In this document: positions 8,280-17,394 of the stretch, in pieces
Numbering within the stretch: the stretch's first letter is position 1
Layout of the letters: every line of letters starts with the position of its first letter
Source: Streptomyces sp. RKND-216
Lineage (GTDB): Bacteria; Actinomycetota; Actinomycetes; Streptomycetales; Streptomycetaceae
DNA: 64,000 bases
Direction: 5' to 3'
Assembly (NCBI RefSeq): GCF_004795255.1
Contig: NZ_SSBQ01000002.1
Coordinates: forward strand, 291,001-355,000
Translations under genes and position numbers: made by a program
The notes under the pieces: generated by a model
Seen by the model: the letters and a program-made list of their open reading frames with translations, nothing else
The model's database searches: none
Told to the model about the DNA's origin: nothing

Positions 8280-9695
8280 TCAGTCGTCGAAGGCCTTCGC
8301 GGCGGAGTCCTCCAGTGCCAGCATGGCGCCGGCGACGTCGTCCGGGTTGTCGAGGAAGTCCTGGAGGGCCTTCCATTCGCCTTCGCCCTTGGTGCCGCCG
8401 AAGGCCGCGGGTGCCTGGTCGGACATGTCGAAGCGGAAGGTGCTCCCGGCGTCGAGGAGTGCCTTGGCGATCTCGCGCTGGAGGTCGCTGGGGTAGGTGG
8501 CGGTGTCGAGGCTCTTGTTCGGGGAGAGGAAACCGCCCTGCTCGGCCATGATGCGTGCGGCGTCCTCGGAGGCGAGGAAGGTCATCATGGCGTGCGCCCC
8601 CGGGGAGTGCTTCAGCGCGACGGCGGCGTCGCCGCCGGTCACCACGGGGGGCTGGCCGCCACCGACGGCGGGGAAGGGGAAGAGCTTGGCGTCGGTGCCG
8701 AGTTCGGCGTCGGTGTCGTTCGTGATGTTGACGCCGACGAAGTCGCCCTCGTAGACCATGGCGGCCTCGGGGTCATCCAGGTCGGCGAAGGTCTTGGTGA
8801 CGGACTCGGGGAAGGCGGTGGCCCGTGCGCCGTCGTTGCCGCCGGCCAGCAGCTGCTCCTCCCCGAACAGGTCGCCGAGGGTGGTGAGGGCCTTCTCCAC
8901 CGAGGGGTCCGTCCACGGGATCTCGTGGGCGGCGAGTCTGTCGTACGTGTCGGGGCCGGCTTGCGAGAGGTAGATGTTCTCGAACCAGTCGGTCAGGGTC
9001 CAGCCGTCGGCGCCGCCGACGGAGACGGGATCGACACCGGAGTCGGCGAGGCGCTGCGCGGTGTCCAGGAAGTCCTTCCAGGTCTTCGGTTCGCTCGCGC
9101 CGGCCTTCTCGAAGGCCGCGGTGTTGTACCAGACCAGCGACTTGTTCGCGGCCTTGAAGTAAACGCCGTAGGTGGTGCCTTCGTGCGCGCCGAGGTCGTG
9201 CCAGCCCGTCTCCAGGTTCATCAGCATCTGGCGGTAGGTGGCGTCGTCGACCGGTTTCAGCCAGCCCTTCTCGGCGAACTGCTGGAGGACGCCGACCTGC
9301 GGGAGCATCGCGACGTCCGGCGGGGCACCGTCCTCGATCCGGGAGCTGAGGAAGGAGGAGACGTTGTCGCCGGTCGGCACGAACTCGACCTCGGCGCCGG
9401 TGCGCTCCTCGAACTCCTTCAGCGCCTTCTTGAAGTTCTGCTGCTCAGAGCCGGTCCACACCGCGGCGACCTGAACGGTCTTGCCCGTCAGGTCGGGCAG
9501 CTCGGTGACGGCGTCGCCGTCGCCGCTGTCGCCGCCACCGCAGGCGACGGTGAGGCAGAGGGCGAGCACGGCGGCCGTCCCGGCCCCGGCGTGCCGGAAA
9601 CGGCGCCGACGTGTCCCCCGTGTCCGCCCCCGCCCGGCGCGGGGCGCGGGCGCCGGCGCACGGGTCGTCACGACGGTTACCTCTGATGGCGACAT
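8280..9695 (-). CDS. ABC transporter sugar-binding lipoprotein, no permeases adjacent
   Basis: 471 residues from ATG 9695, with AGGGAGGACGAC upstream; a longer reading to 9800 has no ribosome site. An Arg-rich, twin-arginine-like leader (TRRRRFRHAG) precedes a hydrophobic core and the lipobox LTVACGG. The mature part has the family-1 extracellular solute-binding fold (VQVAAVWTGSEQQNFKKAL; DVAMLPQVGVLQQFAEKGW; YFKAANKSLVWYNTAAFEKAG). Such proteins normally precede two permease genes, but the next gene downstream is the HTH remnant. It is therefore an orphan receptor, possibly sharing a distant transporter, or what is left of a deleted transporter operon. Confidence 0.88.
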   Translation of the reverse strand: MSPSEVTVVTTRAPAPAPRAGRGRTRGTRRRRFRHAGAGTAAVLALCLTVACGGGDSGDGDAVTELPDLTGKTVQVAAVWTGSEQQNFKKALKEFEERTGAEVEFVPTGDNVSSFLSSRIEDGAPPDVAMLPQVGVLQQFAEKGWLKPVDDATYRQMLMNLETGWHDLGAHEGTTYGVYFKAANKSLVWYNTAAFEKAGASEPKTWKDFLDTAQRLADSGVDPVSVGGADGWTLTDWFENIYLSQAGPDTYDRLAAHEIPWTDPSVEKALTTLGDLFGEEQLLAGGNDGARATAFPESVTKTFADLDDPEAAMVYEGDFVGVNITNDTDAELGTDAKLFPFPAVGGGQPPVVTGGDAAVALKHSPGAHAMMTFLASEDAARIMAEQGGFLSPNKSLDTATYPSDLQREIAKALLDAGSTFRFDMSDQAPAAFGGTKGEGEWKALQDFLDNPDDVAGAMLALEDSAAKAFDD

Positions 9696-9899
9696 GTCGT
9701 CCTCCCTGAGCCGACAGGCGTGGCACCCCCTGGACAGGCCGTACACAGCATGCGTGCCGGGGCCTGCCGATGGGGAGGGCGGTGAGGACCGGAATCGCAA
9801 ACCCAGGGGGAATTGCCAGGCTCTCGCATTTCCTGCACACCTGGCGGGCGTACTTCACGGTAAGGGCCGGACCCGGGTGACGGTGGGAGGGTGACCGGA

Positions 9900-10109
9900 C
9901 TACCCGCTGGCCCGGGTGATGCCGTGGGCCAGCTGCCCGACGAGGTCGAGGACCCACTGACCGAAGGACGTAGGGGCGAGCAGGACACCCAGCACCAGCA
10001 CGAGGACCACGCCGAACGTCTCGTCGAACCGGGTCCGGGGCTCGGTGCGGCGGCGCAGCCGCAGAAGGACGACGACGGTGAGCAGGACCGCCACGTTGAT
10101 CGTCAACAC
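9900..10109 (-). CDS. Small two-helix membrane protein
   Basis: 69 residues from GTG 10109, preceded by AGGGAGAACCGGCCAG. Two hydrophobic segments are visible (INVAVLLTVVVLL and VVLVLVLGVLLAP) separated by an Arg-rich loop, then a short tail. I recognise it only as the kind of 60-75-residue double-spanning protein common in Streptomyces genomes; no function is known to me. It is upstream of the sugar-binding protein on the same strand but 205 bases away, so probably independent. Confidence 0.55.
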   Translation of the reverse strand: MLTINVAVLLTVVVLLRLRRRTEPRTRFDETFGVVLVLVLGVLLAPTSFGQWVLDLVGQLAHGITRASG

Positions 10110-10354
10110 CTGGCCGGTTCTCCCTTCACGAGGCAGCGGATGGCTCCGCTTCTCGTTGTAGCGACGACAGGGAGCCGGTCGGGCGCTTATGCCCGGTATT
10201 CACCGGAACGGGGCTGTTCGCCGCCGGGAGCGCAGGGCGCGCGGGGGCTCGGGACGGGCGTACGGCATGGGGAAGGGGGCGTGCCGGTCGACGTGCGCCC
10301 TGCCGGTGCGCGGAGCCGGGCCGGTGACGGCGCACCGCCTCGTCACCGGTTCCC

Positions 10355-10762
10355 TCAAACCCGCGGGGAAGCGCTGACCCGTGGCAGCAGGAGACAGAGG
10401 ACGGCGCCGGTCAGTGCCGACCCGGCTGCCGCGACGGTGACCAGCCGTCGGCCGGCGACGGGCAGGCGCCTGCGGGCCAGCAGGGTGGCGGCCGCGTCGG
10501 CGGTGTCGGCGGCGGCGCAGCCGAGGACCCACGGCCGGGCGTCGCCGCCCTGGGCGAGCATCCACGCCGCGCCCGTGCCCAGCACCAGGTCGCGGCCGCC
10601 GAGGGCCCGCCCGGTCACCTCGGCGGTGGTGCGGAGGACCGAGGGCCCGAGCCAGGGAGCGAGCAGCGGGCGGGGCGCGAGCAGCGCCGTGACCCCCAGG
10701 CCCACCCGGCCGAGCGCCCACAGCAGGGCCGCCTTGCGCACGGGCGCGGCGTCGGCGTCCAT
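10355..10762 (-). CDS. Small integral membrane protein of unknown function
   Basis: 135 residues from ATG 10762, with GAGAGGACCCGGC upstream. Three or four hydrophobic stretches are visible (ALLWALGRVGLGVTALLA; WVLGCAAADTADAAATLLA; VTVAAAGSALTGAVLCLLL). The pattern is that of DUF4267-like proteins, but I would not assign it. Longer in-frame readings add only Arg/Pro-rich sequence. It lies 107 bases downstream of the OsmC gene on the same strand and may be co-transcribed with it. Confidence 0.6.
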   Translation of the reverse strand: MDADAAPVRKAALLWALGRVGLGVTALLAPRPLLAPWLGPSVLRTTAEVTGRALGGRDLVLGTGAAWMLAQGGDARPWVLGCAAADTADAAATLLARRRLPVAGRRLVTVAAAGSALTGAVLCLLLPRVSASPRV

Positions 10763-10869
10763 GCCGGGTCCTCTCTCGTCGGGCGCCGGTCGTCCGGCGC
10801 GGTTCCCTCCCGAGTCTCCGGGCGGTCGCGCACGGCGGCAACGCGACGCCGCACGCGCAGCGGGAGGCC

Positions 10870-11280
10870 TCACGACGAGGCGACGCGGACGTGAGCGGAG
10901 AGGGGGAAGACGCGCATGGCCTCCTCCAGCAGGGTGGTGCGGGTGCCGTCGGCCACGCCCGGGAGGTCCACGGACACGCGGGCGGTGAGGCCGTAGCGCA
11001 GGTTCCCGGAATGCTCCAGGTCGACCTGGACGGACACCTCGCTGCCGGTGAGGTCGGCTCGCAGTTCACCACCGACCACGGTGATCGCCTGATGAAGACA
11101 GGTGGCCACGGCGGCGGCGTACAGGTCCTCCGGCGACCAGCCGTCCGCCGTCCGCGAGCCGGTCGCGGGCGGGGTCACGACGGGCACGGTCTTGTGCCCG
11201 GAGCCGTCGATGCGGACCTGGTCCGGTCCGTGGCTGGAGCGAGCCGTGGTGGTGTAGAGGGTGCGGTCCGGCGAGGGCAT
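10870..11280 (-). CDS. OsmC/Ohr-family protein lacking the second redox cysteine
   Basis: 136 residues from ATG 11280. The peroxidatic-Cys helix WSPEDLYAAAVATCLHQAI corresponds to the Ohr motif with Cys. At the position where Ohr/OsmC enzymes carry the resolving cysteine (context VCPYS) this protein reads VFPLSAHVRV, so only one cysteine is left in the expected site. It may act as a one-Cys peroxidase or bind thiols or organic ligands rather than reduce hydroperoxides by the two-Cys route. Divergent from the DHA2 exporter. Confidence 0.8.
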   Translation of the reverse strand: MPSPDRTLYTTTARSSHGPDQVRIDGSGHKTVPVVTPPATGSRTADGWSPEDLYAAAVATCLHQAITVVGGELRADLTGSEVSVQVDLEHSGNLRYGLTARVSVDLPGVADGTRTTLLEEAMRVFPLSAHVRVASS

Positions 11281-11397
11281 GCCCGCACACTCCCCGTCCC
11301 GGCGGCTTCCGCGCGGGTGCCTCGCGCGTCGGGCCGTCACGTCCACCCGACCGGCGGGAGCCGAGGGGGGCGGCGGGCCGGCGCGGGCGGGAGGGCC

Positions 11398-11422
11398 GCG
11401 TGAAGGTCCGTCCTGCGGGTAC
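11398..11422 (+). promoter_or_regulatory. Sigma-B-like promoter candidate GCGT-N15-GGGTAC
   Basis: GCGT at 11398-11401 and GGGTAC at 11417-11422, spacer 15. The -10 matches the Streptomyces SigB-family consensus (GGGTAC/T) and the -35 fits the loose GNNT form. The DHA2 exporter start is 93 bases downstream. Weaker than the GTTT-type sites elsewhere in the window. Confidence 0.3.
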
Positions 11423-11515
11423 CTCGGTCTCCGCAGCTCCGAGACCCCGCATGCCGGTCGGGGCGGGGAGCGTCGGGGCCGCCGGGGCCGAACGGACGTC
11501 GGGAAGGGACATCTG

Positions 11516-12982
11516 GTGAGCGGATCCGAGACGTCCCCCGGCGCCTACGTGCCCGACCCGCGGCGCTGGAAGGCGCTCGGGGTGTGCCTGCTGGCCGGGT
11601 TCATCACGTTGCTGGACGTGTCGATCGTCAACGTGGCACTGCCGTCGATCCGGCGCGGCCTGGGAGCGACGGCGGGCGACATCCAGTGGGTGGTGGCCGG
11701 TTACGCCCTGTCGTTCGGGCTGCTGCTGGTCCCGGCGGGGCGGCTGGGCGACGCGCGGGGGCGGCGGCTGCTGTTCATGACGGGGCTGTCGCTGTTCGCA
11801 GCGGCCAGCGTGCTGTGCGGCACGGCGCAGAACGCGCTGTGGCTGGTGCTCGCCCGGCTCTTCCAGGGCCTGGCGGGCGGGCTGGTCTCCCCGCAGGTGT
11901 CGGCGCTGATCCAGCAGCTGTTCCGGGGGGCGGAGCGGGGTCGGGCGTTCGGGCTCTTCGGGGCGGTGATCGGCCTGTCGACGGCGGTGGGGCCGGTACT
12001 CGGCGGGGTGATCATCGAGCTGTTCGGCGCCGTGCACGGCTGGCGGTGGATCTTCTTCGTGAACCTGCCGGTGTGCCTGGCGGCACTGCTGCTGGCCGCG
12101 CGGCTGCTGCCCGGTCCCGAGCGCCACATCCGGCCGTGCGCGCGGGACCTGGACCCGGCCGGGGTGGTGCTGCTGGGGACCGGGGTGGCGCTGCTGCTGC
12201 TCCCGCTGGTGCAGGGACGGCAGTGGACGGGGCCCGGCACGTGGCTGATGTTCCCGGCCGCAGGGGTCGTTCTGGCCTGCTTCGTGCTGTGGGAGCGGCG
12301 GCACGCCCGCCGGGCGCAGCCGCTGGTGGACCTGAGGCTGTTCGGGCTGCGTTCCTACGCCTTCGGGTCGGTGCTGATGCTGGCCTACTTCGCGGGCTTC
12401 ACGTCGATCTTCTTCGTCCTCACCCTCTACCTCCAGGCGGGGTTGGGCTACAGCGCGCTGGCGGCCGGCCTGACCACCGTGCCGTTTGCGGTCGGCTCCG
12501 GTGTCGCGGCCGCGGTCAGCGGCCGGCTGGTGGCACGGTACGGCCGGGCGCTGGTCGTGGCGGCGCTGACGGTGGTGGCCGCGGGTCTGGCGCTGGTGAT
12601 CGTCGCGGTGTCGGCTGTACCGGGGCGGGCGGCGGGCTGGGCGCTCGCGGCGCCGCTGCTGCTGGCGGGGCTGGGCGGCGGCGCCGTGATCGCACCGAAC
12701 CAGACGCTCACCCTGTCGGCCGTGCCGCCGGCGCAGGGCGGCAGCGCGGGCGGCGTGCTGCAGACGGGGCAGCGGCTCGGGTCGGCCGCGGGCATCGCGG
12801 CCACCGGCAGCGTGTTCTTCTCCCGGCTCGCCGCTTCCGGGAACGACTGGCCGACGGCGTTCCGGTACAGCGTGGCGGTGTCCCTGGCGTTCGTGCTGTG
12901 CGCCCTGGGAGTCGCGGTGGCGGACCTGCGCGTGCGGCACCGTGCGGCCGCATCCGGCGGCGGGCCGGCGCGCGAAGTGTGA
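11516..12982 (+). CDS. DHA2-type MFS drug exporter (14 TM)
   Basis: 488 residues from GTG 11516 (GGGAAGGGAC upstream; longer readings give only low-complexity sequence). The DHA2 motif D1 appears as LLDVSIVNVALPSI in TM1, motif A as GRLGDARGRRLLF between TM2 and TM3, and motif C as GAVIGLSTAVGPVLGG in TM5, the antiporter signature. About 14 hydrophobic segments fit proton-coupled multidrug efflux (EmrB/QacA type). No TetR or MarR gene is directly adjacent; the nearest MarR, at 14.5 kb, faces a different transporter. Confidence 0.92.
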   Translation: MSGSETSPGAYVPDPRRWKALGVCLLAGFITLLDVSIVNVALPSIRRGLGATAGDIQWVVAGYALSFGLLLVPAGRLGDARGRRLLFMTGLSLFAAASVLCGTAQNALWLVLARLFQGLAGGLVSPQVSALIQQLFRGAERGRAFGLFGAVIGLSTAVGPVLGGVIIELFGAVHGWRWIFFVNLPVCLAALLLAARLLPGPERHIRPCARDLDPAGVVLLGTGVALLLLPLVQGRQWTGPGTWLMFPAAGVVLACFVLWERRHARRAQPLVDLRLFGLRSYAFGSVLMLAYFAGFTSIFFVLTLYLQAGLGYSALAAGLTTVPFAVGSGVAAAVSGRLVARYGRALVVAALTVVAAGLALVIVAVSAVPGRAAGWALAAPLLLAGLGGGAVIAPNQTLTLSAVPPAQGGSAGGVLQTGQRLGSAAGIAATGSVFFSRLAASGNDWPTAFRYSVAVSLAFVLCALGVAVADLRVRHRAAASGGGPAREV

Positions 12983-13017
12983 GGGTGGAGTAGTCACCGT
13001 GGACGGGAGGAGTCAGG

Positions 13018-14559
13018 GTGTCGGAGGAGAACGAGGGGCCGCTGCGCTGCCTGGTCACGGGGGCGGGCGGCTACATCGGCGGGCGGCTGGTGCCGGAGCT
13101 GCTGGAGGCGGGGCACGAGGTGCGCTGCCTGGTCCGGACGCCGGACAAACTGCGCGACCATCCGTGGGCCGGCCGGATCGAGGCGGCGGAGGGCGACGTG
13201 ACCCAGGCGGAGCAGGTGCGCCCGGCGATGCGGGACGTGGACGTCGCCTACTACCTGGTGCACGCGTTGGGCACCGGGCCCGACTTCGAGGAGACCGACC
13301 GGCACGCGGCGCGGGTGTTCGCGGCCGAGGCGCGGCGGGCCGGGGTCCGCCGGATCATCTATCTCGGCGGGCTGACCCCGCGGGGCGTGCCGGAGAGCGA
13401 ACTCTCCCCGCACCTGCGGTCGCGGACGGAGGTGGGACGCATCCTGCTGGAGTCGGGGGTGCCGACGGCCGTGCTGCGGGCGGCCGTGGTGATCGGCTCG
13501 GGGTCGGCGTCGTTCGAAATGCTGCGGTACCTCACCGAACGGCTGCCCGCGATGGTCACCCCGAGCTGGGTGCGGACGCCGATCCAGCCCATCGCCGTAC
13601 GGGACGTGCTGCGGTGCCTGGTCGGCTGCGCGCGGCTGCCGGCCGACGTCAGCCGCGGGTTCGACGTGGGCGGCCCGGACGTGCTCACCTACCGGGACAT
13701 GATGCGGCGTTACGCGGAGGTGGCCGGGCTGCCGCGGCGGGTCATCGTGCCGGTGCCCGTGCTGACGCCGCGGCTGTCCAGCCACTGGGTCGGCCTGGTC
13801 ACGCCGGTGCCGGCGCAGATCGCCCGCCCGCTGGCGGAGTCGCTGCGGCACGAAGTGGTGTGCCGGGAGGACGACCTCAGCCGGTACGTGCCGGACCCGC
13901 CCGGCGGGCGCCTCGGCTTCGATCGGGCCTTGCGTCTGGCGCTGCAGCGCATCAAGGACGCCGAGGTCGCCACCCGCTGGTCCTCGGCATCGGTGCCCGG
14001 GGCGCCCAGCGATCCGCTGCCCACCGACCCGGACTGGGCGGGCGGAAGCCTTTACACCGACCGGCGGGCCCGGCGGGTGGAGGCTTCGCCGGAGGCGCTG
14101 TGGCGGGTGATCGAGGGCATCGGCGGAGACAACGGCTGGTACTCGTTCCCGCTCGCGTGGGCGGTGCGCGGCCGGCTGGACCGGTTCCTGGGCGGCGTCG
14201 GACTGCGCCGCGGAAGGCGCGACCCGCACCGGCTGCGCGTCGGCGACTCGTTGGACTTCTGGCGGGTGGAGGAGGTCGAGCCGGGCCGGCTGCTGCGACT
14301 GCGCGCGGAGATGCGGCTGCCGGGCCTGGCGTGGCTGGAGCTGCGGGTGGCGCGGGACCGGGAGGGCCGGACGGTGTACGCGCAGCGCGCGGTGTTCCAT
14401 CCGCGCGGGCTGGCCGGGCACGCGTACTGGTGGGCGATCGCGCCGTTCCACGGGCCGGTGTTCGGCGGCATGACGCGCAACATCGCGCGGGCGGCCAAGG
14501 ACGCTCCGCCGGGGGCGGGGCCGCCGCTAGGGGTCGGAGGGGGTGCTCCGTACCGCTGA
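13018..14559 (+). CDS. NAD(P)-binding SDR-like protein with C-terminal DUF2867 domain
   Basis: 513 residues from GTG 13018, preceded by GGGAGGAGTCAGG. N-terminal NmrA-like Rossmann fold with TGAGGYIGGRLVPELL; no obvious YxxxK dyad. Residues about 355-500 form a START-like DUF2867 module (LYTDRRARRVEASPEALW; GGDNGWYSFPLAWAVRG; FWRVEEVEPGRLLRLRAEM). Proteins of this architecture often occur in light- or UV-responsive gene groups with photolyases, consistent with the photolyase genes that follow. Its 3' end overlaps the convergent marR gene by 33 bases. Substrate unknown. Confidence 0.85.
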   Translation: MSEENEGPLRCLVTGAGGYIGGRLVPELLEAGHEVRCLVRTPDKLRDHPWAGRIEAAEGDVTQAEQVRPAMRDVDVAYYLVHALGTGPDFEETDRHAARVFAAEARRAGVRRIIYLGGLTPRGVPESELSPHLRSRTEVGRILLESGVPTAVLRAAVVIGSGSASFEMLRYLTERLPAMVTPSWVRTPIQPIAVRDVLRCLVGCARLPADVSRGFDVGGPDVLTYRDMMRRYAEVAGLPRRVIVPVPVLTPRLSSHWVGLVTPVPAQIARPLAESLRHEVVCREDDLSRYVPDPPGGRLGFDRALRLALQRIKDAEVATRWSSASVPGAPSDPLPTDPDWAGGSLYTDRRARRVEASPEALWRVIEGIGGDNGWYSFPLAWAVRGRLDRFLGGVGLRRGRRDPHRLRVGDSLDFWRVEEVEPGRLLRLRAEMRLPGLAWLELRVARDREGRTVYAQRAVFHPRGLAGHAYWWAIAPFHGPVFGGMTRNIARAAKDAPPGAGPPLGVGGGAPYR

Positions 14560-15015
14560 CAGCTCGTCGCTCATGGCGTCCAGGAAACGCAGCACGGTAC
14601 GCAGTTCGTCGTCGGTGAAGTGGCGTCGGGCGGCGTCGGTGCCCTCGGCGAGGGGGCGGAAGTACGCGCGGGCGACGGCGCGTCCGGCGGCGGCGTAGTG
14701 GAGGTGGACCACGCGGCCGTCGTCGGGGTCGCGGACGCGCTGGATGTGGCCCGCGGCCTCCAGCCGGTTGAGGCACGCGCTGACCGCGCCGGAGGTGAGG
14801 TTGAGGTGTTCCCGCAGCCGTCCGGGGGTGAGGGCCCCGCCCTCACCGTCGCCGTCCAGGACGGCCACCAGTGCCTGCACGTCGGTGTGGTGCAGGCCGT
14901 GGGCGCGGGCGAACTCCTGCGCGATGCGGTTGAACTCGGCGTTCATCCGGCGCAGCCGGACCGCGAACGCCTGCAGGTCGGGTGGCGGGGAACCGGGGGC
15001 TGAGGGTGCTGGCAC
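14527..15015 (-). CDS. MarR-family transcriptional regulator
   Basis: 162 residues from GTG 15015. Winged helix: LTPGRLREHLNLTSGAVSAC (recognition helix), then NRLEAAGHIQRVRDPDDGRVVHLHY (wing with the MarR DPDDGR signature). Divergent from an MMPL transporter with about 100 bases between starts, and that gap contains a palindrome at 15032-15050. I infer local repression of both genes, released by a small ligand probably exported by the transporter. The 3' end overlaps the SDR/DUF2867 gene by 33 bases on the opposite strand. Confidence 0.92.
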   Translation of the reverse strand: MPAPSAPGSPPPDLQAFAVRLRRMNAEFNRIAQEFARAHGLHHTDVQALVAVLDGDGEGGALTPGRLREHLNLTSGAVSACLNRLEAAGHIQRVRDPDDGRVVHLHYAAAGRAVARAYFRPLAEGTDAARRHFTDDELRTVLRFLDAMSDELSAVRSTPSDP

Positions 15016-15031
15016 ACCCCCAGGATAAAAT

Positions 15032-15050
15032 TAACTCAATAATTGAGATA
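15032..15050. promoter_or_regulatory. MarR operator palindrome
   Basis: Nearly perfect 9-1-9 inverted repeat built on CTCAAT-A-ATTGAG (15035-15047), extended by TA on both sides with one mismatched pair. The patch is very A/T-rich within about 70% G+C DNA and lies between the divergent marR and MMPL starts. Size and symmetry fit a MarR dimer site. Confidence 0.75.
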
Positions 15051-15115
15051 CTTTGGCGCTCGCGGGCTCGTTCCGGCGGCCCGGGCACCGTTCGACGAAC
15101 CACCGAGGACCTGTG

Positions 15116-17197
15116 ATGCCCCCTGCCCCCCGAGCCCTGCGATGGCTCGTTCCCGCCCTGCTACTCGTCGCCTGGCTCGGCCTCGGCGGCGTCGTCGGCC
15201 CGTACGCGGGAAAGCTGGGCGAGGTCTCCACCAACGACCAGTCCACGTTCCTGCCGCAGAGCGCCGAGTCGACGAAGGTGCTGAACGCCCAGGACGCCTT
15301 CCGCGACGAGCAGACGATCCCCGCGGTCGTGGTCTGGACGTCCGACGACGGCTCCGTCTCCGGCGAGCAGCGGGCCGCGGCCGCCGAGTCGCTGCGGTCG
15401 CTCGCCGACGTTCCCGGCGTCACCGGGCAGGCGTCGCCGGTCATCCCGGCCGAGGACGGCGCCGCGCTCCAGGGCGTCGTGCAGCTGCGCTCCGATCTGG
15501 GCGAGCAGCTCGGGGAGACCGTCGACCGAATCCACGAGGCGGCGGCCGACGTGCCCGGCACCGCCTCACACATCGCCGGGCCGGCCGCGACGCAGGCCGA
15601 CCTCTCGGACGCGTTCGCCGGCATCGACAGCCTGCTGGTCCTGGTCGCACTCGGCGTGGTGCTGCTGATCCTGCTGCTGGTCTACCGCAGCGTGCTGCTG
15701 CCGCTCGTGGTCATCATCAGCTCCGTGCTGGCGCTGTCCCTCGCCTCCGCGCTCGTGTACCAGCTCGCGGAACGGGATCTGGTGCGCGTGGACGGCCAGG
15801 TGCAGGGCATCCTCTCCATCCTGGTCATCGGCGCGGCCACCGACTACGCCCTGCTGCTGGCCGCCCGCTACAAGGAGGAACTGTCCGCCCGCGCCGACCG
15901 CGACCGGCTGGCCGCGATGCGTACCGCGGTACGCCGGTCGGCGGGCGCGATCGTCGCCAGCGCCGCCACCGTGGGGCTCGGTCTGCTCGCGCTGCTGCTC
16001 AGCGACCTGGCCAACACCAGCGCGCTGGGCCCGGTCGGTGCGATCGGCATCGTGTGCGCGGTGGTCAGCACCATGACGTTCCTGCCCGCCGTGCTGGCCC
16101 TGCTGGGACGGGCCGCCTACTGGCCGGCGCGGCCGAAGGCGGCCGCGGCGGGCACCCGTTCGGAAGGGGTGTGGGGCCGGGTGGCCGCGGCCGTCGAGCG
16201 CGCGCCGCGTCGCATCTGGGCCGGCACGGGCGTCCTGCTGCTGGTCTGCGCCGCGTTCGCGCCGCAGCTGAAGTCGGACGGAGTGCCGCTGAGCGAGATC
16301 TTCGTGAACGACGCGCCCTCGGTCGAGGCGCAGGAGGTGCTGAGCGAGCACTACCCCGGCGGCTCCGGCAACCCGGCGGTGATCATCGCCGACGCCGGGG
16401 CGGCCCGCGAGGTCGCCGGTGCGGCCACCCGCACCGAGGGCGTCTCCGCGGCGGCCCCGGTCACGCAGTCCGGCCGGCCCGGCGGCGGGCAGCCGCAGGT
16501 GGTCGACGGCCGGGTGATGATCGACGCGACGCTCACGGACTCCGCGGACAGCGACGCCGCGAAGGAGACGGTGCAGCGGCTCCGGGAGAACGTGCACGGG
16601 GTCGACGGCGCGGACGCGCTGGTCGGCGGGTACACCGCGCAGCAGTACGACACCCAGCAGACCGCGCAGCGGGACCGGGTGGTGATCACGCCCGTGGTGC
16701 TGGCGATCATCCTGGTGATCCTGGCGCTGCTGCTGCGGTCCCTGCTGATGCCGCTGCTGCTGGTGGGCACGGTGGCGCTGAACTACTTCGCCACCATCGG
16801 CGTCGCCGCGCTGGTCTTCCAGCATCTGCTGGGCTTCACCGGCACCGACGCGTCCGTGCCGCTGTACGGGTTCGTTTTCCTGGTGGCGCTGGGTGTGGAC
16901 TACAACATCTTCCTGATGACGCGGGTGCGGGAGGAGGCGCTGCGCGACGGCACCCGACGAGGGGTGCTGACGGGGCTCACCGCGACCGGCGGCGTCATCA
17001 CCTCGGCCGGTGTGGTGCTGGCCGCCACCTTCGCCGCGCTGGTGGTGATCCCGCTGGCGTTCCTGGTGCAGATCGCGTTCATCGTGGCTTTCGGCGTCCT
17101 GCTGGACACCCTCGTCGTGCGGTCGCTACTGGTTCCCGCGCTGGTGCGGGACATCGGCCGGGTGCTGTGGTGGCCCAGCGCCCTGCACCGCCGCTGA
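15116..17197 (+). CDS. MMPL/RND-family transporter
   Basis: 693 residues from ATG 15116 with GAGGA upstream. Twelve predicted membrane spans in two similar halves. The TM4 proton-relay motif reads GAATDYALLLAARYKEEL in the first half and VALGVDYNIFLMTRVREEA in the second, as in MmpL/YdfJ proteins. Large extracytoplasmic loops follow TM1 (STNDQSTFLPQSAES) and TM7. Likely exports lipids, a lipophilic compound or a drug. The divergent MarR and shared operator point to ligand-induced expression. Confidence 0.93.
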   Translation: MPPAPRALRWLVPALLLVAWLGLGGVVGPYAGKLGEVSTNDQSTFLPQSAESTKVLNAQDAFRDEQTIPAVVVWTSDDGSVSGEQRAAAAESLRSLADVPGVTGQASPVIPAEDGAALQGVVQLRSDLGEQLGETVDRIHEAAADVPGTASHIAGPAATQADLSDAFAGIDSLLVLVALGVVLLILLLVYRSVLLPLVVIISSVLALSLASALVYQLAERDLVRVDGQVQGILSILVIGAATDYALLLAARYKEELSARADRDRLAAMRTAVRRSAGAIVASAATVGLGLLALLLSDLANTSALGPVGAIGIVCAVVSTMTFLPAVLALLGRAAYWPARPKAAAAGTRSEGVWGRVAAAVERAPRRIWAGTGVLLLVCAAFAPQLKSDGVPLSEIFVNDAPSVEAQEVLSEHYPGGSGNPAVIIADAGAAREVAGAATRTEGVSAAAPVTQSGRPGGGQPQVVDGRVMIDATLTDSADSDAAKETVQRLRENVHGVDGADALVGGYTAQQYDTQQTAQRDRVVITPVVLAIILVILALLLRSLLMPLLLVGTVALNYFATIGVAALVFQHLLGFTGTDASVPLYGFVFLVALGVDYNIFLMTRVREEALRDGTRRGVLTGLTATGGVITSAGVVLAATFAALVVIPLAFLVQIAFIVAFGVLLDTLVVRSLLVPALVRDIGRVLWWPSALHRR

Positions 17198-17246
17198 CAC
17201 GGAACGGGACCGCCGAGGCGACACGGGCGGCGGTGTGCCGGTAGGC

Positions 17247-17290
17247 GCGGATGCGCCCGTCCGGGGGATTCCCCGGACGGGCGCATCCGC
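17247..17290. terminator. Perfect 20-bp hairpin, terminator after MMPL gene
   Basis: Left arm 17247-17266 and right arm 17271-17290 are exact reverse complements with a GATT loop. It starts 49 bases after the MMPL stop. No U-tract, as is usual for actinobacterial terminators. Confidence 0.85.
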
Positions 17291-17394
17291 GTCCGGCTCC
17301 GGGCGGGAAAGGGCGATAGCGGCCGTGCCCGCCCCCGTACACCGGACCCGTACCGCCCGCCCCAGGCCAGCAGCCGCACCGGAGTGATGCCCCC

